The notes under the pieces are model-generated. The model made no database searches. It was given only the letters and a program-made list of their open reading frames with translations, and was not told the origin of the DNA. A program made the translations under genes and the position numbers. DNA of 64,000 nucleotides, from the NCBI GenBank assembly GCA_035626595.1, contig DASPNJ010000139.1:68789-132788 (forward strand), in the 5' to 3' direction. Source of the DNA: JAQGMV01 sp035626595 (lineage in GTDB: Bacteria; Pseudomonadota; Gammaproteobacteria; Burkholderiales; SG8-41). Positions 53,264-61,257 of this stretch are shown piece by piece; the stretch's first letter is position 1, and every line of letters begins with the position of its first letter.

Positions 53264-55170
53264 ACCGCTTTCACGAACACGCCACGGCGGTGTTCCGCCG
53301 GATTGATGGCCGGACCCCATTCCGGATGCCCCGGATCGAACAGGTTCTGCGCGAGCAGCGAGAGCTCGATATCGCGCCGAACGTGCCAGCCGAAACGCGC
53401 ATCGACAGCCGTATAGGAGGCATCGACCCCGAACGGCAACGGCCCCACGCGCCGTGCGATCACGTCGAGCTGGTGGCGCGGCGTGATGTCGACGCTCGAG
53501 CGCACCTTCACCCAGTACGGCGGATCGCCGCCGAGCGTGGCGATGCTGGCCGCGCTGCCGGGCTCGGGCGCGAGGCGTTGCCTCAGCAGCACCCAGCCGG
53601 CATCGAGGCGCCAATTCGGCAGGACGCGATAGCTACCCCACGTCTCCAGCCCGGTCGTCGAGCCTTCGATCCTGTTCTGGATGGTCGTCCCGAGCCCCGG
53701 CTCGACGCTTCGCAGACGCTGATGCTCGTGCCGGAACAGCGTCAGCGAATAGTTGAGCCCCGGCGTGAGCTGCGCGCGGTATCCGAGCTCGAAGACGTAC
53801 GCGACCTCGGATTGGAAATCCGGCCCGCCGCGAAGTAGCACCACCGGCCCGGCGGCCGGAATGAAGAACTCGCGGTCGATGCGCGAGGGTGCGCGCACGG
53901 CACGCGACACCGCCCCCCATAACACCTGCGTCGGCGTCGCCGACCAGGCGAAGCGCGCGCTCGGCAGCCATTCGAGTCCGGTGTAGTCGTTGTGCTCGGC
54001 TTTCATGCCGAACGTCAACGCGAGGTCCGGGCGCAGGCGCCACTCGTCCTGCGCGAAGACGTGCCACCACGAGAGGCTCCGGCTGTCGGGGATGAACCCG
54101 AGGGCCGCCGGCACCAGGTTCTGCAGACGATCTCGCGCGTGTCTGAATCCCGCGCCCCACAGCACGTTGTGCGCGCCGAGCGCGAGGCCGTGCTGGAGCT
54201 CGGCGTCGAAGATGTCGAGCTCTTCACGGATCGCGCCGGGCTGGTCGCGCTCGATGCGATCGTAGTACGCCTGCGCCTGGATGCCCGAGCCATCGGCTTT
54301 GCGGTCGGTCCAGCGCACGATCAGGTTGGCGCCGCCGAGATCGCGCGAGCCGCCGGCCACCTGTTCGATGTCCGTCTTGTACGCATCGCCCTGAACGGTG
54401 AAGCCGCGCTCGGCCGGTCCCCAGTCCATTCTGAAGCCGGCCTGGTTTCTCACCGGCGCGTCGCGAATGGGTGCGCCGCTGCGCGCCAGAGACTGTTCCC
54501 GATCGAAGTGCTTTGCGTAGACGCGGTAGTGCCCGCTTTCGCCGACGGTGCCGCCGTATCGCACGGCGCCCGCGCGCTCGCGATTGCCGGCGCCTGCAGA
54601 GACGAGCCCGCTTTGGGTATCCCGGGCGCGGCGCGTAATCACGTTGATGACGCCGTTGACCGCGTTCGCGCCCCACAACGTCGCGCCAGGACCGCTGATC
54701 ACCTCGATGCGGTCGACGTCTTCCAGCATCACGTCCTGCACTTCCCAGAACACGCCCGAGAAGAGCGGGCTGTACACAATGCGCCCGTCGATCAGTACCA
54801 GCAGCCGGTTCGCAAGCGTGGCGTTGAAGCCGCGCGCACTGATCGCATACTGGTTCGCGTCGGCGCGGGCGACGTGCAGGTTCGGCGCGAGCCTCAGCGC
54901 CTCGGGAAGCGTGTTCGCGCCCGCCCGCCGGATGTCCTCATTCGAGATGACGTAGACCGAAGCCGCCGCCGATCCGAGCCGTTCCTCGCGCCTTGAAACG
55001 GACGTGACGACGATATTCGCGAGCTGCTCGAGCGAGAGCTCGGCGATATCCGCGGCGGCCAGGTTCGAAGCCTGCGCTGCTGGAAACGGCAGCATGCATG
55101 CCAGTACCGCGGCTGAGAGGCCATCGAAAGCGCGTCGCACCCGACGCGCAAGCGCGGAACTGACCTGCAT
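53251..55170 (-). CDS. TonB-dependent outer-membrane receptor
   Basis: 639 residues with a signal peptide (about 1-34), then L-S-L-E-Q-L-A-N-I-V-V-T-S-V-S-R-R-E, an N-terminal motif seen in receptors paired with DUF4154 proteins and kinases. The plug domain spans about 60-165 (G-P-G-A-T-L-W-G-A-N-A-V-N-G-V-I-N-V) and the barrel about 180-639. The end is F-V-K-A-V-W-R-P, not a classic aromatic terminus. GGGGAG precedes ATG 55170. The cargo is unknown; coupling to YfiR/kinase suggests sensing as much as uptake. Confidence -1.
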   Translation of the reverse strand: MQVSSALARRVRRAFDGLSAAVLACMLPFPAAQASNLAAADIAELSLEQLANIVVTSVSRREERLGSAAASVYVISNEDIRRAGANTLPEALRLAPNLHVARADANQYAISARGFNATLANRLLVLIDGRIVYSPLFSGVFWEVQDVMLEDVDRIEVISGPGATLWGANAVNGVINVITRRARDTQSGLVSAGAGNRERAGAVRYGGTVGESGHYRVYAKHFDREQSLARSGAPIRDAPVRNQAGFRMDWGPAERGFTVQGDAYKTDIEQVAGGSRDLGGANLIVRWTDRKADGSGIQAQAYYDRIERDQPGAIREELDIFDAELQHGLALGAHNVLWGAGFRHARDRLQNLVPAALGFIPDSRSLSWWHVFAQDEWRLRPDLALTFGMKAEHNDYTGLEWLPSARFAWSATPTQVLWGAVSRAVRAPSRIDREFFIPAAGPVVLLRGGPDFQSEVAYVFELGYRAQLTPGLNYSLTLFRHEHQRLRSVEPGLGTTIQNRIEGSTTGLETWGSYRVLPNWRLDAGWVLLRQRLAPEPGSAASIATLGGDPPYWVKVRSSVDITPRHQLDVIARRVGPLPFGVDASYTAVDARFGWHVRRDIELSLLAQNLFDPGHPEWGPAINPAEHRRGVFVKAVWRP

Positions 55171-55190
55171 TTTTTCATTCTCCCCGGCGT

Positions 55191-55229
55191 GCGCGACTCC
55201 GGCAGTCGCGCCGCTTGCAGGTCAGTGTA
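55191..55229 (-). promoter_or_regulatory. Promoter and leader hairpin of the receptor operon
   Basis: TACACT on the minus strand (55224-55229) is a candidate -10. Between it and the ribosome-binding site lies a perfect hairpin GCGCGACT-CCGGC-AGTCGCGC (55191-55211). The leader is too short for a known riboswitch. Confidence -1.
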
Positions 55230-55240
55230 GCGTTTTTGTG

Positions 55241-56209
55241 CTACGACGCCTTGGCGCCGATTGCGCCGTCGCCGGGAGCAGCGCCCGACTCGCCCCCACC
55301 GGCCTTGCCGGCTTCATGCTGCACCCCGTCCACGATGAGCTGCGGGCCGCTCGGATGCCCGGAATGCCGCAGGTGCGCGCTCACCGGCACCAGCGTGCGA
55401 AATCCCGTCTTGCCCTGAAGGTGCGCGTATTCGCGCGTGCCGTCCGGAAGGATGCGCCATGGGCGCGACACCCAGTGGTATCCCGGCGGCGCCGGCTCCT
55501 CATCGAGCTTCTGCAGATCGACGACCACGGTCTCCTGATCCGGGACTTCGCGCGCCATGTACTTCCCGACGCCGATCACCAGCAGCGTCGCGAGTACCGG
55601 GGCTGCCCAGTGCAGCCAATGCGCGCTCGAGTCGACCCACGCGCTGATCGCCGGGTCGGTGACGGCCATCTCGCCCGCGACCCAGCCGAGCAGCCCGCCG
55701 CCCGCCGTGATGATGATGGGCCAGCGGTTCATGAGCTTGAGTATCACCGTGCTGCCGTAGATGATCAGCGGGATGCTGACGGCGAGGCCGATGACGAGCA
55801 GCACGATGTTGCCCTTCGCGGCGGCCGCGACGCCGAGCACGTTGTCGAGGCTCATCACGAAGTCGGCGACGATGATCGTCTTGATCGCGCCCCACAGGTT
55901 GGAGTGGCCGTCGAGCTCGGCTTCGGCGTCGTCCGGCAGGAGGAGCTGAATGCCGATCCACACGAGCAGGACCGCGCCGACGATCTTGAGGTAGGGCAGC
56001 GCGAGCAGCGCGACCGCGAAAAACGTGAGGATGATCCGCAGCACGATCGCACCGAAGCTGCCGAAGAGAATCGCCTGTTTCTGCTGCTGCGGCGGCAGCG
56101 CGCGGCTCGCCATGGCGATCACGACCGCGTTATCGCCCGAGAGCAGGATGTTGATCATCATGATCTGGGCGAGCGCGACCCAGAATACCGAAGTGGTGAA
56201 CATGTCCAT
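55241..56209 (-). CDS. TerC-family membrane protein (YjbE type)
   Basis: 322 residues. Seven or so membrane helices (about 5-230) with the TerC signatures L-S-G-D-N-A-V-V (about 23-30) and M-S-L-D-N-V-L-G, whose acidic residues bind metal ions. The C-terminal tail (about 235-322) is hydrophilic and probably cytoplasmic. TerC/YjbE proteins export manganese or supply it to secreted enzymes. GGGAGG precedes ATG 56209. A GC-rich hairpin lies at 56229-56243 in the leader. No yybP-ykoY riboswitch is seen. Confidence -1.
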   Translation of the reverse strand: MDMFTTSVFWVALAQIMMINILLSGDNAVVIAMASRALPPQQQKQAILFGSFGAIVLRIILTFFAVALLALPYLKIVGAVLLVWIGIQLLLPDDAEAELDGHSNLWGAIKTIIVADFVMSLDNVLGVAAAAKGNIVLLVIGLAVSIPLIIYGSTVILKLMNRWPIIITAGGGLLGWVAGEMAVTDPAISAWVDSSAHWLHWAAPVLATLLVIGVGKYMAREVPDQETVVVDLQKLDEEPAPPGYHWVSRPWRILPDGTREYAHLQGKTGFRTLVPVSAHLRHSGHPSGPQLIVDGVQHEAGKAGGGESGAAPGDGAIGAKAS

Positions 56210-56350
56210 GTCTGACGGCCTCCCTGTACGCGCGGGATGCGCGCTACCAGGAGGCGAGACTACGGGGCGTCGATTGACGCACCCTGTCGCGGGGATTACA
56301 CGAAGTACACGCGAAGATGAACGCAGGCTGATACGCCGCGCCGGGTTCGC

Positions 56351-57733
56351 TCAGGAGACTGCGCGCGAATCGAAGGAGACAGTGAAGGTATTGCCCGTTC
56401 CGTCGAGATCGTCCGACGGCGTGATGCGCGCACCGTGCAGATGGGCGATCTCCTGCGCGATGGCAAGCCCCAGGCCGCTGCCGCGCTCGGTGGTGCCGAG
56501 CACGCGATAGAACCGCTGGAAGATCCGTTGCCGGTCGGACGTGGGAATCGTCGGGCCGTCGTCGCTCACCGAAACGCTCGGCGGCGCTCCGCTCACGCGG
56601 ACGGTGACGCGCCCGCCCTCGGGCGTATAGCGCACCGCGTTATCGAGCAGGTTGTCGAGAAGCTCGCGCAGCCTGACCGGGTCGCCCTCGACGCTCACGC
56701 CGTCCTTCTCGCCTTCGAACCCCAGGTCGATGCTCTTGCCGAGCGCCGCATCCACCCAGTCCGCCGTTGCCTCGAACACGAGCGCGGCAAGGTCCACGCG
56801 GGCGAGCATCATGGTCCTGGCCGCTTCCGGCTCGTTGCGCGCGAGCGCGAGCAGTTGCGACACGAGGTGCGAGAGGCGCTCGAGCCCTGCCGCGACCTTC
56901 GCGAGCGACTCGCGCGTGCGCTGCGGATCGGGCTCGCTCAGCGCGAGCTCGAGCTGCGCCTGGAGCGCCGCGACCGGCGTCTTCAACTGATGCGCGGCGT
57001 CGGCGATGAACCTGTCCTGCATGGTGAGCGCATCGTCGAGGCGGTCGAGAAGCTGATTGATCTCGTCGATGAGCGGCTGGACCTCGCCCGGCACCTCGGA
57101 TACCACTACGGGGCTGCGGTCGCGATACGAGCGCGACGCAATCGCGTCCTGCAGCGCCGTCAGCGGCGAGAGGCCGCGCACTACGCCGACCCAAACGAGA
57201 ACCCCGGCGAACACGATGAGCAGCACCTGCGGCACGACCACGCTGAACATGATCTCGCGGGTGAGCTCGCCGCGCTTCACCTTCGTTTCCGCGATGCGTA
57301 TCGCCGCGTCCGCGTCGCGGGTGCCCGGCTGCGTCGCGACCCACAGCTCCGCGACGCGCACCGGTACGCCGTCGATCTCGCTGTCGTACACGAGCTCCGC
57401 GCGGCTGCCACGGCCGCGGCGAGGCGCCGCGATCGGCTTGCCGTCTATGAGTGCGCCGGTCGCCGTGGTGATCTCGTAGTAAAGCGTGTCGGTGAGGTCC
57501 GTAAAGATCACGGCGCGCGCAGGCTCCGGCATGTCGAAGCGGAGCCGCCCGGCTTCGCCGCGCAGATGTATCGACGCCTCGCGCGCCATCTCGAGCAGCG
57601 CGCGGTCGTGAGCGCGGTCGGAAAAGCGCAGCGCGAACCAGTAGCTCACCACCGTGTCGGCCGTGAGCAGAAGGAGGAGCGGCACCAGCAGCCACCGCAG
57701 CAGCTTCGTGCGCAGCAGCGGATGGTCAGTCAC
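56351..57733 (-). CDS. Sensor histidine kinase, TctE type
   Basis: 460 residues: first helix about 11-33, a periplasmic 2CSK_N-type sensor domain (about 35-160) and a second helix about 162-185. HAMP-like region, then HisKA with His248 in A-A-H-Q-L-K-T-P-V, N-box L-D-N-L-L-D-N-A-V-R-Y-T-P and G-S-G-L-G-L-A-I. The G1 box reads D-D-G-P-T-I-P, a mild variant of D-N-G-P-G-I. Its ATG overlaps the regulator stop by 8 bp, so the pair is coupled. Signal unknown; relatives sense tricarboxylates. Confidence -1.
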   Translation of the reverse strand: MTDHPLLRTKLLRWLLVPLLLLLTADTVVSYWFALRFSDRAHDRALLEMAREASIHLRGEAGRLRFDMPEPARAVIFTDLTDTLYYEITTATGALIDGKPIAAPRRGRGSRAELVYDSEIDGVPVRVAELWVATQPGTRDADAAIRIAETKVKRGELTREIMFSVVVPQVLLIVFAGVLVWVGVVRGLSPLTALQDAIASRSYRDRSPVVVSEVPGEVQPLIDEINQLLDRLDDALTMQDRFIADAAHQLKTPVAALQAQLELALSEPDPQRTRESLAKVAAGLERLSHLVSQLLALARNEPEAARTMMLARVDLAALVFEATADWVDAALGKSIDLGFEGEKDGVSVEGDPVRLRELLDNLLDNAVRYTPEGGRVTVRVSGAPPSVSVSDDGPTIPTSDRQRIFQRFYRVLGTTERGSGLGLAIAQEIAHLHGARITPSDDLDGTGNTFTVSFDSRAVS

Positions 57734-58397
57734 GCGCTTTTTCGATGAGATAGCCCATGCCGCGGATGGTGCGGACGGTGACGCCAGACGGCTCGAGCTT
57801 CTTGCGCAGCCGATAGACGAAGACTTCCACGGCGTTGCTCGAAGAGCCCTCCTCCCAGCCGTAGAGCTTGTCCAGAATCTGCTGCTTGGTGACGACCTTG
57901 CCGGCGCGCGTCAGCAGCAGCTCGGCCACGGCGAACTCGCGCACCGAGAGCTCGACCGGCTCGTCGTCGGAATAGAGCCTGCGGCCGGCAACATCGAGCC
58001 GCAGACGGCCGTGCGCGATGTCGGAGCTCGCGCCCGCCTGCGCGCGCCGGACCACCGCACGCACACGCGCTTCCAGCTCCGACAGGTGAAAAGGCTTGGT
58101 GATGTAATCGTCGGCGCCGCAGTCCAGGCCGTCGATGCGGTCCTCGAGGCTGTCGCGCACGGTGATCAAGATGACGGGGACCGACGAGCGTCGCGCCCTC
58201 AGCCGCCTCAGCACCTCCAGCCCGTCCATCTTCGGTAGCGCGATATCCAGCAGAACGAGATCGTAGGTATTCGCGGCGAGCGCCTGGTCGGCAGCTTCGC
58301 CGGTGCGCACGGCGTCCACGGCGTGCGCGTTCTGGCTGAACGCCCGCGCGACGGCGTCGGCCAGCAGCGGATCGTCTTCCACGAGGAGGATGCGCAT
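57726..58397 (-). CDS. Response regulator, OmpR/TctD family
   Basis: 223 residues. Receiver domain with Asp51 (L-L-D-I-A-L-P-K-M-D-G), acidic pair E7-D8-D9, Lys in D-Y-I-T-K-P-F. C-terminal winged helix (about 130-220) with E-V-F-V-Y-R-L-R-K-K-L and R-G-M-G-Y. It partners the kinase just downstream. Target genes are not evident; ccmB lies immediately upstream (2 bp) on the same strand, so the cluster may be one transcript. Confidence -1.
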   Translation of the reverse strand: MRILLVEDDPLLADAVARAFSQNAHAVDAVRTGEAADQALAANTYDLVLLDIALPKMDGLEVLRRLRARRSSVPVILITVRDSLEDRIDGLDCGADDYITKPFHLSELEARVRAVVRRAQAGASSDIAHGRLRLDVAGRRLYSDDEPVELSVREFAVAELLLTRAGKVVTKQQILDKLYGWEEGSSSNAVEVFVYRLRKKLEPSGVTVRTIRGMGYLIEKARD

Positions 58398-58399
58398 GG

Positions 58400-59068
58400 C
58401 TACTCCGAAGATACACGCAGTGCCGCGGCCGTGGCCCACGGCGCCAGCACCACCGCGACGATGAGCAGCGCGCCCATCAGGAGGAAGTGCGCCTGCGCGC
58501 TCGAGCCCGCCGACACCATGTCCACGGCGCCGGTGCCGAGTATCAGCACGGGAACATAGAGCGGGAGCACGAGCAGCGAGAGCAGCACGCCCGCCGCCCG
58601 TAAGCCGAGCGTCAGCGCCGCGCCGATCGCACCGATGAAGCTCATGACCGGAGTGCCGATCAGCAGGCTCAATACCAGCACCCCGAGGGTGTCGGCCGAC
58701 AGGTCGTACTGGATCGCGAGCACCGGGCTCACGATGACGAGCGGCAGCCCCGATATCAGCCAGTGCGCCGTAACCTTCGCGACGACGAGCGCGCCCAGCG
58801 GCTCCGCGCTCAGGAGCATCTGCTCGAGCGTGCCGTCGGCGTGATCGGAGGCGAACATGCGCGGCAGCGCGAGCATGGACGCGAGCAGCGCCGCAACCCA
58901 CATCGCGCCCGGTGCGATTGCGCGCAGAAGCTCCGGCTCGGGTCCGATGCCCAGCGGAAACAGCGTCACGGTGATGACGAAGAAGATCACCGCTGTATAG
59001 ACGTCGGCCGGACGCCGCATCGCGAGCAGCAGATCGCGATAGATCGCGGTGCGCAGCGCGCCCGTCAT
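58400..59068 (-). CDS. ccmB: Haem exporter permease CcmB
   Basis: 222-residue inner-membrane protein with six helices; part of the CcmAB transporter of the cytochrome c maturation system I. Typical motifs: R-R-P-A-D near 20, F-P-L-G-I-G-P and A-S-D-H-A-D-G-T-L-E-Q-M-L. ATG 59068 overlaps the CcmA stop (ATGA). ccmC-H are not in the window, so they lie elsewhere or the system is split. It supports c-type cytochromes such as SoxAX. Confidence -1.
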   Translation of the reverse strand: MTGALRTAIYRDLLLAMRRPADVYTAVIFFVITVTLFPLGIGPEPELLRAIAPGAMWVAALLASMLALPRMFASDHADGTLEQMLLSAEPLGALVVAKVTAHWLISGLPLVIVSPVLAIQYDLSADTLGVLVLSLLIGTPVMSFIGAIGAALTLGLRAAGVLLSLLVLPLYVPVLILGTGAVDMVSAGSSAQAHFLLMGALLIVAVVLAPWATAAALRVSSE

Positions 59069-59682
59069 GCGGCGAGATCGATCCTGTGCTGGCGAGCGTC
59101 GATCGCCACCTCCTGGTGCGTGGTGAGCACGACCGAGCCGCCTTGTGTGATGTGCTGCGCGAGCCTCGCGCTGACGAAATCCACCGCTTCCGCGTCGAGC
59201 CCCGGGAACGGCTCGTCGAGTACCCACAGGGGTGTGCCGCGCAGGACGATCAGCCGCGCGAGCGCCACACGCCGCCGCTGGCCCTGCGAGAGCACGCGCG
59301 CGGGTAGCTCCGCGCATTGCGCGACGCCGAGATCGCCGAGCGCGCGCAGTGCGGCCTCACGCGTGACGCCGCGGCCGGAGAGCGCCGCGCCGATCTGTAT
59401 GTTCTCGAGGCCGGTGAGATCGTCCTTCAGCGCGTTGAGATGCCCGATGTAGTTCAGGTCGCGCCAGTACTCTTCACGGAGGCTGCGAATGTTTTCGCCT
59501 CTCCAGCGCACTTCGCCTTCCGCCTGCAGCATCAGGCCGCACACGATCCGCAGCAGGCTCGTCTTGCCGCTGCCATTCGGGCCCGCGACGCGCAGCAGCG
59601 CGCCGGGTTCGAGCGTGAAACTGACGCCGCTGAAGAGCGTGCGCTCGCCGCGCACGCACGCGAGATCGGAAACTTCCAGCAA
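59065..59682 (-). CDS. ccmA: Haem exporter ATP-binding protein CcmA
   Basis: 205 residues from TTG 59682, matching E. coli CcmA length. Walker A is G-P-N-G-S-G-K-T-S, signature L-S-Q-G-Q-R-R-R, Walker B W-V-L-D-E-P-F-P-G-L-D. TTG is chosen because GGAG lies 8 nt upstream and the product then opens L-E-V-S-D-L, like its homologues. The longer frame to 59787 starts beyond the divergent promoter. It is coupled to ccmB by ATGA. Confidence -1.
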   Translation of the reverse strand: MLEVSDLACVRGERTLFSGVSFTLEPGALLRVAGPNGSGKTSLLRIVCGLMLQAEGEVRWRGENIRSLREEYWRDLNYIGHLNALKDDLTGLENIQIGAALSGRGVTREAALRALGDLGVAQCAELPARVLSQGQRRRVALARLIVLRGTPLWVLDEPFPGLDAEAVDFVSARLAQHITQGGSVVLTTHQEVAIDARQHRIDLAA

Positions 59683-59727
59683 ACGAAGGACTCCGTGATG
59701 GAACCACCGACCGGGTTCCGCGCCCGC

Positions 59728-59739
59728 ATTATGCATAAT
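59728..59739. promoter_or_regulatory. Palindromic bidirectional -10 between ccmA and hemY
   Basis: ATTATGCATAAT is a perfect 12-bp palindrome. On the plus strand its CATAAT ends 7 nt before the hemY ATG (leaderless); on the minus strand the same hexamer could serve ccmA with a leader of about 40 nt. Confidence -1.
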
Positions 59740-59746
59740 CCCCTCC

Positions 59747-61120
59747 ATGCGCAGCGACAGCGATGTGCTGGTCATCGGCGCCGGCATCTCCGGCTTGACG
59801 GCGGCATACGAGCTGCAGCGCCGCGGATTGCGCGTGCTCGTCGTCGAAGCCGCCGAGCGCGCCGGCGGCGTGATCGCGACGGTGCGCGAGAACGGCTTTC
59901 TCTACGAGCGCGGACCGAACAGCATTCTCGACACGAGCCCGCGCATCGGCGCGCTGCTGGACGCGCTCGGCATCCGCGGCGAGCGCGTCGAGATGCACGC
60001 CGCCGCGGCGCGACGCTACGTGCTCAAGCACGGGCGGCTCGTTGCGCTGCCGATGTCGCCTCCTGCATTCCTCGCAACGCCGCTCTTCTCACTGCGAGGG
60101 AAGCTGCAGTTGCTGCGCGAGCCATTCGTCGCAGCGGCGCACGGCGAGGAATCGATCGCGGACTTCGTCAGGCGGCGTCTCGGATCCGAATTCCTCGACT
60201 ACGCCGTCGAGCCGTTCGTCGCCGGCATCTATGCGGGCAATCCCGACGAGCTGTCGGTACAGGCGGCGTTCCCGCGCCTGTACGCGCTCGAGCAGGCATA
60301 CGGCAGCCTGATCAAAGGCCAGATCGGAGGCACGCGTGAGCGCAAGGCGCGCGGTGAACCCGCGAAGAACATCGCGAAGAGCTTCTCGTTCCGGGAGGGC
60401 GTGCAAACCCTGACCGATGCGCTCGCCGCGCGCGTAGAGGTGCACACCGCGCATCGCGCCGCCGCGTTGCATGCCGCCGGCGGCGAAGGGATACGCGTCG
60501 ATATCCAGAGCCGCAACGGCGGGCTCGAAGTCCACGCGCGCGCGGTCGTGGCGGCGGTACCGGCGAGCGCCGCAGGCGATCTGGTGTTACCGCTTGCGCC
60601 CGACGCCGCCGTGGCGCTGAACGAGATTCCCTATGCGCCGGTCGCATCCGTGGCGCGTGCGTACCGGCGCGAGCAGATAAGCCATCCGCTCGACGGCTTC
60701 GGTTTCCTCGCGCCGCGCGTCGAACGACGGCGCATCCTCGGCTGCCTCTTTTCTTCCAGCACGTTCGAAGCCCGCGCGCCCGCGGGTCACGTGCTGCTCA
60801 CGACGTTCGTCGGCGGACAGCGCAATCCGGACCTCGCCCGCGGCACCACGGACGAGATCGATCGTACCGTCTCGGATGAGCTTTCGGTGCTGCTCGGCGC
60901 ATCGGGACCGGCGGAGCTGAGCGTCGTCACCCAGTGGCCGCGCGCGATCCCGCAGTACACGATGGGGCACCTCGAGCGGTTGCGCCGCGCAGCCGCAGCC
61001 GAAGAAGCGATGCGCGGACTTTTCCTGTCCGGCGCCTACCGCGGCGGTGTTGCGGTGGGGGACTGCATTGCGTCTGCGTACAAAACCGCCGAGCGCGTGG
61101 AGGCATATTTCCGTTCGTAA
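59747..61120 (+). CDS. hemY: Protoporphyrinogen oxidase, HemY type
   Basis: 457-residue FAD flavoenzyme making protoporphyrin IX, the last step before haem. The FAD motif is V-I-G-A-G-I-S-G-L-T-A-A (about 9-20), followed by E-A-A-E-R-A-G-G and G-P-N-S; the C terminus has L-F-L-S-G-A-Y-R-G-G-V-A-V-G-D-C-I-A-S-A, typical of HemY. Length fits. Oxygen-dependent HemY implies aerobic haem synthesis. Start ATG 59747 has no Shine-Dalgarno. It neighbours the haem exporter genes, a sensible pairing. Confidence -1.
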   Translation: MRSDSDVLVIGAGISGLTAAYELQRRGLRVLVVEAAERAGGVIATVRENGFLYERGPNSILDTSPRIGALLDALGIRGERVEMHAAAARRYVLKHGRLVALPMSPPAFLATPLFSLRGKLQLLREPFVAAAHGEESIADFVRRRLGSEFLDYAVEPFVAGIYAGNPDELSVQAAFPRLYALEQAYGSLIKGQIGGTRERKARGEPAKNIAKSFSFREGVQTLTDALAARVEVHTAHRAAALHAAGGEGIRVDIQSRNGGLEVHARAVVAAVPASAAGDLVLPLAPDAAVALNEIPYAPVASVARAYRREQISHPLDGFGFLAPRVERRRILGCLFSSSTFEARAPAGHVLLTTFVGGQRNPDLARGTTDEIDRTVSDELSVLLGASGPAELSVVTQWPRAIPQYTMGHLERLRRAAAAEEAMRGLFLSGAYRGGVAVGDCIASAYKTAERVEAYFRS

Positions 61121-61164
61121 GGTGCGTCGATGGCGCACTGCGGTGCGCTACCAGCGCACCCTAC
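61117..61164. repeat. Second full copy of the 48-bp palindromic repeat
   Basis: Left arm GTAAGGTGCGT and right arm GCGCACCCTAC with the inner GCGCACTGCGGTGCGC. It overlaps the hemY stop codon at its left end. It differs from 19820-19867 at only a few bases. Confidence -1.
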
Positions 61165-61257
61165 GCCCGGCGGCATAGGCCTTGCAGAAAGCCCGGCACA
61201 GCGCGAGAGAACGAAGCTCGCGCGGCGTGATCTAACAAGCAGACACGCGAGGCTTGC

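Noticed and set aside
55170..55229. Cobalamin or other riboswitch in the TonB receptor leader
   Set aside because: The leader is only about 50-60 nt with one simple hairpin; too short for known riboswitch classes.
56210..56350. yybP-ykoY manganese riboswitch before the TerC-family gene
   Set aside because: Such riboswitches often precede these genes, but the conserved core could not be found; only a short GC-rich hairpin is visible.
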